From: an uncultured Mucilaginibacter sp.
Lineage (GTDB): Bacteria > Bacteroidota > Bacteroidia > Sphingobacteriales > Sphingobacteriaceae
Direction of reading: 5' to 3'
NCBI RefSeq assembly: GCF_903893715.1
Contig: NZ_CAITNG010000048.1
Location: 1-53,782, forward strand
DNA length: 53,782 nucleotides
This document shows positions 49,018 to 53,782 of the stretch, in pieces; the stretch's first letter is position 1, and the number at the start of each line of letters is the position of its first letter. Made by a program: the position numbers and the translations under genes. Under the pieces are notes generated by a model, which searched no databases, had not been told where the DNA came from, and was given only the letters and a program-made list of their open reading frames with translations.

Positions 49018-49045
49018 ATCTTCCGTCTTCCATCTGCCATTTTCC
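49018..49045. repeat. Four-unit heptanucleotide repeat
   Basis: Units atcttcc, gtcttcc, atctgcc, attttcc, between rplS and the SDR gene, 15 nt downstream of the SDR stop. Confidence 0.6.
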
Positions 49046-49060
49046 CTACGCAAAAGCGCC

Positions 49061-49810
49061 TCAGCTGTTCATCACCGCACCGCCGTTAATATCCATGGTT
49101 TGGCCGGTTATTACTTTCTGACTGACCATATAAGCCACCAAATCAGCAATTTCTTCCGGCTTGCTCATGCGTCTTAATGGCACGCTTTGCATCGCGATAT
49201 CATAAAACTCGTCTTCGGTAATGCCAATCCCATCGGCAATGCCCTGTAGCCCCTCTTGCGACATTTCCGTATCCACCCAACCCGGACAAATAGCGTTTAC
49301 CAAAATCTTCTCGGGAGCAAATTGTACCGCCCAGCTTCGCATCAGCCCCAGCAAACCCGCTTTCGAAGCGCAATAAGCCGAATAATTGGCCACACCCAAA
49401 CGCGCCAGTACCGATGAGGTAATCAGGATATGCTTCTCATCCTCGCCATTTCTCAGATTCGGCAAAAAACTATTCACAAAATTGTAAGTCCCGGTCAGGT
49501 TGGTACCGATGATATCGTCCCAGCGATCGTTAGGCCCCCATTGGTTTTCACCTCCAATGCCCGAGTTGGCTATCAAACCATGTATGGCAACATCCTCAAT
49601 ACTTTTGACAGCTTTGGCAAGGCTTTCAATACTGCGGATATCGGCAACCAAAATTTTATGCCCGGCACCATTTAAAGTGGCAAGCGTTTGTTTTAGGTTA
49701 CCCTCATTGCGGCCCAATAAAATACATTGATTCTTTTCACTTAGTTTTTGCGCAATAGCCCGGCCAATGCCACTGCCCGCGCCGCTAATGAGATATGTTT
49801 TTGAGGTCAT
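49061..49810 (-). CDS. Short-chain dehydrogenase/reductase
   Basis: 249 aa, classical SDR length. YLISGAGSGIGRAIAQKLSE is the NAD(P)-binding TGxxxGxG-type motif, LIANSGIG is the NAG-like motif, the catalytic Ser is in ILITSSVLARLG and Tyr-x3-Lys is in YSAYCASKAGLLG. Asn/Pro-Gly follow in VNAICPGWVDTEM. The substrate is unknown. It is 51 bp downstream of the GNAT gene. Confidence 0.92.
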   Translation of the reverse strand: MTSKTYLISGAGSGIGRAIAQKLSEKNQCILLGRNEGNLKQTLATLNGAGHKILVADIRSIESLAKAVKSIEDVAIHGLIANSGIGGENQWGPNDRWDDIIGTNLTGTYNFVNSFLPNLRNGEDEKHILITSSVLARLGVANYSAYCASKAGLLGLMRSWAVQFAPEKILVNAICPGWVDTEMSQEGLQGIADGIGITEDEFYDIAMQSVPLRRMSKPEEIADLVAYMVSQKVITGQTMDINGGAVMNS

Positions 49811-49861
49811 GTTATTGAATAGATGGGCTAAGGTAATAATTATTTGATTTGGTGGTTTTAC

Positions 49862-50398
49862 TCAGGCTAAAGCTTTTCGCATCTTCACCAAACTCAAAAA
49901 CTCGCCATCAGGCAAAGTCTCGTCCACAAGTTCAAAAGCCTCGTACCCCATTTTGCTGTAAAGCGGTACACCCGGTAAAGTGGCACCCAATTGCAGTCTT
50001 TTAAAGCCGTTGGCTTTTGCCGCAGTTTCGCAAACATTCATAATATAAGTACCCACACCACGCCTCGCATAATCGGGATGTACAAAAAAAGCCCGTATAC
50101 GGGCGGCGTCAAGTTCCGGGTTTAACAGGGGGTCTTCAGTGGCTTTATGCTGGTCGCCGCCATATAAGGTGTTTCGTTTGCTCCACCCGCCACAACCAAC
50201 CAATAAACCATCCGCTTCGGCAACGTAATAAGTTCCATCAACTATCAGTTGTGTATCCACACCAAAAATGTACTTGATGGAACTTTCTATTTGCGCATCG
50301 GTATAATAACCGATACTCAATTTCCGCACAGATGCCGCGATCAGTTGCTGCAACGCGGGGATATCATCAAAAGTGGCCAAACGCGATGTGAGTTGCAT
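49862..50398 (-). CDS. GNAT family N-acetyltransferase
   Basis: 178 aa. LTSRLATFDDIPALQQLIAAS is the usual N-terminus. The acetyl-CoA binding motif is ARIRAFFVHPDYARRGVGTYIM, and LGATLPGVPLYSKMGYEAFE gives the closing helix and strand. GCGGWSKRNTLYGGDQHK is reminiscent of acetyltransferases acting on small molecules. The substrate is unknown. Confidence 0.88.
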   Translation of the reverse strand: MQLTSRLATFDDIPALQQLIAASVRKLSIGYYTDAQIESSIKYIFGVDTQLIVDGTYYVAEADGLLVGCGGWSKRNTLYGGDQHKATEDPLLNPELDAARIRAFFVHPDYARRGVGTYIMNVCETAAKANGFKRLQLGATLPGVPLYSKMGYEAFELVDETLPDGEFLSLVKMRKALA

Positions 50399-50437
50399 GA
50401 CTCAAAAAAATCAATTATTAACTATAAAAAAGCTTAC

Positions 50438-50466
50438 AAAAAAGCCCGCGTAATGCGGGCTTTTTT
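50438..50466 (-). terminator. Strong rho-independent terminator
   Basis: aaaaaagcccgc (50438-50449), loop gtaat, and gcgggctttttt (50455-50466): a perfect 12-bp stem with A and T runs on both sides. It ends the Prc-type protease transcript (stop at 50487) and may also work in the other direction. Confidence 0.9.
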
Positions 50467-50486
50467 GTAAAACGGGAACAGGCTCC

Positions 50487-52724
50487 TTAATGCGCCATGT
50501 TCACTTTAGTCAGTTTATTGTCCATCGAAATATAGTCGGTCAAAATCTGGCCGGCTTCTTTTTTGATGAAGTCCAGATCTTCTTCTTTCGGTTTCTTATC
50601 GCCTTTTTTTAAGGCAGGATAGCCCATGGCCACGCGGATGATATTTTCGCGCTCCAGGTTTTTCTCTGCATCCTGATCGCGTTGTTTTTTTAGCGCTGCC
50701 TCGTTTAAAGGCAGTGTCTTTTCCGAGTCTTCTTTTTTGTAATCGGCAATAACTTCTGTCATATATTTATACGTAGGGCTGTTTACCTGACGGGCTTTGT
50801 ATAACTGGGTAAGCTTAGGTATCACCGCGGTAAAGCTGCCAACTTTGGTATAGCTGCTGCGCGCTATGGTATCCCAGGGCATGGCCGATGGTTCGGTGTC
50901 TTCGCCATATTTATCCAGTGGAATCAATGACGGGAACACAATATCCGGCATAACCCCTTTATGTTGTGTCGAGCTGCCGCTGATGCGATAAAACTTGGCA
51001 ATGGTCAGGTTAAGCTGACCAAAAGTGCTTTGATTGGTAGGCGCAGCAGGGTTAACAGTAATTGGTTTTCCATCAGCACCCGGCTTTGTATTGCGGGCGT
51101 TCATATCTTCAATAATTTTTTTCTTTATCGATGGATTGATCACATTATCCAAATCAATCTCGTTTTGTACCGAGCCCTTACCATAGGTTTGTGTGCCGAT
51201 GATCAATCCGCGGCCATAATCCTGTATGGCGCCCGAAAATATCTCGGATGCCGAAGCGCTAAAACGGTCCACCAATACGGCCATTGGGCCATCGTACGCT
51301 ATTGATGGGTCATCATCGGTATCCACTTCTATGCGGTCTTCCGCATCACGCACCTGTACCACGGGGCCTGTCTTAATAAACAAGCCTGTTAAACTAATAG
51401 CTTCCGATAGTGAACCACCTCCGTTCTCGCGCAAATCAATCACCACACCATCAACCCCTTTTTGTTTTAAAGTATCCAGTATCAGGCGCACATCGCGCGT
51501 GGTACTTTTATAGTTAGGGTCGCCGGAGCGGTAAGCATTAAAATCGATATAAAAGGCAGGGATATTGATAACCCCTATCTTCAGGGTTTTGCCATTGCTG
51601 TTATAAGTTTTTATCTCCTCTTTAACCGACTGGTCTTGCAGGATGATCTTCTCACGAACAATCTCCACAATCTTTGGTTGGTCAGAAGCGGCCTTTCCTT
51701 TCGGGATAACTTTCAGGCGAACAGTAGTGCCTTTGGGGCCACGTATCAAACCGATGGCATTATCCAGGCGCCAGCCTATCACATCCTGGTACTCGCCATC
51801 TTTTCCTTGTGCCACGCCAACAATATGGTCGCCAACGTCAATTTGCTTGCTTTTGTAGGCAGGGCCACCCGGCACAATGCTGGCGATGGTTACCATCTCA
51901 TTTTCGGTAGTCAACGTAGCGCCTATACCTTCAAGTGACCGCGACATTTCCATATTGAACTGCGAAGCGTTAAAGGGCGTAAAATAATTGGTATGCGGGT
52001 CAACAGCTTCGGTAACCGCGTCCATGTATTTTTGAAACACATCGGCCGATGATAATTTTTCCGATTGGCTCAACAGGTTTTGGTAACGTTTTTTAAGGGT
52101 TTCTTTATCCTTGGCCAAATTGGGTTCAGCCAATTTAAGGCTAAGCAAATCGTACTTTACACGCAGCATCCATTGTTTATCGCTCTCTTCTGCCGATTTT
52201 GCATAAGGCAGTTTTTCACGGTCGTAAGCAAAAGTTTCGTTTTTGCTAAAATCAAAATCTCCGGCTAACGCGTTTATCGAAAAATTGATCCGGTCGTTAA
52301 AGCGTTTTTGGTACACATTAAACATGTAGAAAACATCGCTCAGGTCACCTGTCTTCAGGTCATCGTCCAGTTTGTATTTGAATTGTTGGAAAGCGTCCAC
52401 ATCCGAAGCCAAAAAGTAGTCGTGGTTGTCATCCAAACTTTTCAGGTAGCGGTCAAAAATCACTGCCGACAGCGAGTCGTTCAGTTTTACTTTTTTGTAA
52501 TTGTTGTTGGTAATCATCTGCGACACCACCCGCGAAACAAGGCTTTGCCTTTCATCAGGTTGCAAATCATCGCCGTCAACCTTTTTGGGAGTTTTAACTG
52601 CTTTCCCCAACCCATCTTCCAAGTGCAACGAACCCAAATCAATCTCGTTACCCGAACCTGCCGGAGCTGCATTACATGCCAGCGCGGCTCCCAAAATCAG
52701 CAGTACATATATCCTCTTAAACAT
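50487..52724 (-). CDS. prc: Carboxy-terminal processing protease of the Prc/Tsp type (S41A), probable lipoprotein
   Basis: 745 aa from the ATG at 52724; an upstream in-frame start at 52763 precedes a less convincing signal. MFKRIYVLLILGAALACNAAP has a lipobox (ALAC), so it is likely an inner-face outer-membrane lipoprotein. The Prc N-domain (about 45-230) has DDNHDYFLASDVDAFQQF, a PDZ domain follows (about 245-330, PAYKSKQIDVGDHIVGVAQG), then the S41 core with DGVVIDLRENGGGS, DRFSASASEIFSGAIQDYGRG and GTQTYGKGSVQ. The C-terminal Prc domain ends near residue 740. It degrades or trims periplasmic proteins. Confidence 0.93.
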   Translation of the reverse strand: MFKRIYVLLILGAALACNAAPAGSGNEIDLGSLHLEDGLGKAVKTPKKVDGDDLQPDERQSLVSRVVSQMITNNNYKKVKLNDSLSAVIFDRYLKSLDDNHDYFLASDVDAFQQFKYKLDDDLKTGDLSDVFYMFNVYQKRFNDRINFSINALAGDFDFSKNETFAYDREKLPYAKSAEESDKQWMLRVKYDLLSLKLAEPNLAKDKETLKKRYQNLLSQSEKLSSADVFQKYMDAVTEAVDPHTNYFTPFNASQFNMEMSRSLEGIGATLTTENEMVTIASIVPGGPAYKSKQIDVGDHIVGVAQGKDGEYQDVIGWRLDNAIGLIRGPKGTTVRLKVIPKGKAASDQPKIVEIVREKIILQDQSVKEEIKTYNSNGKTLKIGVINIPAFYIDFNAYRSGDPNYKSTTRDVRLILDTLKQKGVDGVVIDLRENGGGSLSEAISLTGLFIKTGPVVQVRDAEDRIEVDTDDDPSIAYDGPMAVLVDRFSASASEIFSGAIQDYGRGLIIGTQTYGKGSVQNEIDLDNVINPSIKKKIIEDMNARNTKPGADGKPITVNPAAPTNQSTFGQLNLTIAKFYRISGSSTQHKGVMPDIVFPSLIPLDKYGEDTEPSAMPWDTIARSSYTKVGSFTAVIPKLTQLYKARQVNSPTYKYMTEVIADYKKEDSEKTLPLNEAALKKQRDQDAEKNLERENIIRVAMGYPALKKGDKKPKEEDLDFIKKEAGQILTDYISMDNKLTKVNMAH

Positions 52725-52890
52725 ATCTTTTACTGTAGTTAAATTAAATTTCAAATCAAACATTTATTAAACGTAATATTTTGCCTAAAGTATACAAAAA
52801 AAGAAACAGCACCATAGCTGTTACAAATACAACTAACAATTTTACACTATTGTTTTATTTGTTTGACGATGCAGGTGCGGTGAAGTTACT

Positions 52891-53529
52891 TTATTGCGTG
52901 TTTTTTTTATCAGGGTTAAGTTCGGCGTAGCTGCTTTCGTTTTTAACATACGTAAGCTGCCGGGCTTTTAGTTTGCTTAGTTTTTTATCGATAAGCACAA
53001 TATCATTAAACCGCCCGAGCGATGAAGCGATGGAGCGGGCATCAGCAAGGTCCTGCGCGGCCTGTTCAAACTCACCAATTTCGCCTTTTACCATGGCCAG
53101 GCTGGTCAGGGTATAAATAATAGCGTCGGTATCGCCAATCTTTTGCGCCAAAAGGTTGCATTGCAGCAAATGCCATTTAGCTTCCGAGTAATGGCTTTGA
53201 CTCACGTACAAGTCGATAAGGTTATGATAATTCACAATGCTCTCACCGTCCTGATGAAAACGCAGCGTATGATATAAAACCTTTAAAAGCGCGGCCTCAG
53301 TTAGGTCAAAGCCATATTCCGTCATCCCAAACACCAAATCAGCTTTAATTTCAGGATGGCTCAGCGCATTTGCCGCATCAATCCGGATACCCAGGCTGTG
53401 CGCTTCCGGCAAATCCGGGTAACGAACAACAACCACCGCCGGCTTTTTTTTGAGCCAGGCAAACTGCGCGCTGGCAGGCAAAACCAATATAAACAATAAA
53501 GGGACGAGTATAAAAACTCTAAACATCAT
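52891..53529 (-). CDS. Secreted TPR-like protein
   Basis: 212 aa from the ATG at 53529 (MMFRVFILVPLLFILVLPASAQ, signal peptide). A frame extending to a TTG at 53550 would begin inside the -7 box TATATTTG (53548-53555), so it is rejected. Helical repeat units (TEAALLKVLYHTLRFHQDGE, YHNLIDLYVSQSHYSEAKWHL, IYTLTSLAMVKGEIGEFEQA) resemble TPRs, probably three to four. It may scaffold another periplasmic protein. Function is unknown. Confidence 0.72.
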   Translation of the reverse strand: MMFRVFILVPLLFILVLPASAQFAWLKKKPAVVVVRYPDLPEAHSLGIRIDAANALSHPEIKADLVFGMTEYGFDLTEAALLKVLYHTLRFHQDGESIVNYHNLIDLYVSQSHYSEAKWHLLQCNLLAQKIGDTDAIIYTLTSLAMVKGEIGEFEQAAQDLADARSIASSLGRFNDIVLIDKKLSKLKARQLTYVKNESSYAELNPDKKNTQ

Positions 53530-53547
53530 CAACTGTTGAGTAATTTT

Positions 53548-53555
53548 CAAATATA
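53548..53555 (-). promoter_or_regulatory. -7 box of the TPR-like gene
   Basis: TATATTTG on the minus strand, an exact match to TAnnTTTG, 18 nt before the ATG at 53529. Confidence 0.5.
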
Positions 53556-53572
53556 ACGATTTTTAACACAAA

Positions 53573-53591
53573 TAGCGATGGGTTTGAAACC
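53573..53591. repeat. Truncated copy of the RAYT-associated palindrome
   Basis: tagcgatgggtttgaaacc reproduces the left arm, centre and first five bases of the right arm of the palindrome at 24741, then departs into tggagtg. It shows that the palindrome is dispersed in the genome, not limited to the transposase locus. Confidence 0.7.
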
Positions 53592-53686
53592 TGGAGTGTT
53601 CGAAAGAATAAAAAAGAGGGTTGGGTAGTGCGGTTCCCCTCTTGAGAGTAATAGCCCATGAATAGACATTTAATTTTTGTATATTT

Positions 53687-53782
53687 ATGCAAATGAATGT
53701 AAGTGAAGTATTTACGAGATTTTCAACTCAGGAAGCCTGTATTGGATATCTGGAAGGATTAAGGTGGCAACACGAGCCCGAA
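53687..53782 (+). CDS. IS1595-type (ISXO2-like) transposase, N-terminal fragment at the window edge
   Basis: Open frame with starts at 53687 (ATGCAAATG) or 53693, running off the right edge: MNVSEVFTRFSTQEACIGYLEGLRWQHEPE from the second ATG. The FST.EAC..YL..LRW pattern is the N-terminus of IS1595-family transposases, normally followed by a CPxCG zinc motif just outside the window. The terminal inverted repeat of the IS should lie between about 53600 and 53690 but could not be fixed. Confidence 0.7.
   Translation, partial: MQMNVSEVFTRFSTQEACIGYLEGLRWQHEPE

Noticed and set aside
1..53782. CRISPR array, tRNA or rRNA genes, prophage or plasmid functions
   Set aside because: No regularly spaced identical repeats, no cloverleaf or rRNA signature and no phage structural genes were found by reading both strands. 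This was visual inspection, not a covariance-model scan.

Overview
The window looks like a chromosomal segment of a Bacteroidota member, most likely Sphingobacteriaceae (Mucilaginibacter/Pedobacter type). This is inferred from gene content and from promoter style, not from a marker phylogeny. The content signals are PorP/SprF proteins paired with type B type IX secretion (T9SS) C-terminal domains, a DUF3127 protein, DUF6090- and DUF6728-like proteins and a fused thrA. Many -7 boxes match the Bacteroidota consensus TAnnTTTG. No tRNA, rRNA, CRISPR array or prophage was seen. Layout by region follows. 1-3.4 kb: start of a GH65 disaccharide phosphorylase cut by the left edge, a DUF6090-like membrane protein, a solitary ExbD, a ParDE-type toxin-antitoxin pair and a CsbD-like protein. 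3.5-8 kb: an S41 protease and a RelE-type pair. 5.9-11 kb (minus): a co-transcribed T9SS module made of an 828-aa surface protein with a type B sorting domain, PorP/SprF, and an OmpA/PD40/TPR protein. 11-24 kb: an NTF2-like protein, a transglutaminase-like protein, pdhB, a three-domain GH18-like/NodB/GT2 exopolysaccharide enzyme, a FeoB-associated small protein, a glutamine amidotransferase, an outer-membrane beta-barrel, an internally duplicated charged secreted protein, an HD hydrolase and a THUMP RNA methyltransferase. 24-30 kb: DUF3127, a RAYT/IS200-like transposase between matching palindromes, an aminotransferase, VapBC, DUF6728-like, RidA and RecG. 29.8-34.9 kb (minus): the threonine operon thrABC, preceded by a threonine/isoleucine-rich leader peptide and a transcription attenuator. 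35.3-39.1 kb (plus): a second T9SS type B module of three secreted Ig/jelly-roll proteins, only the third with a sorting domain, plus PorP/SprF. 40-43.7 kb: a minimal ethanolamine operon (permease, EutB, EutC). 43.8-45.6 kb: an alkylation-repair operon in which Ada is split into two genes and followed by a 2OG-Fe(II) oxygenase. 45.8-53.8 kb: a GH2 glycosidase, ribosomal protein L19, an SDR, a GNAT, a Prc-type S41 protease, a TPR protein and the start of an IS1595-type transposase at the right edge. How the genes work together: the two T9SS modules are self-contained sets of a substrate plus a PorP/SprF partner. The thr operon appears controlled by ribosome stalling on Thr/Ile codons, because a segment at the 3' end of the leader ORF is exactly complementary over 9 nt to the 5' arm of the terminator. 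The eut genes give ammonia and acetaldehyde from ethanolamine without a microcompartment. The ada operon couples sensing and direct repair of alkylated DNA. Intergenic DNA is rich in small repeats: degenerate seven-base tandem repeats at five loci, palindromes around the RAYT gene, a MITE-like element between thrA and thrB, and TCCCGA...TCGGGA hairpins.
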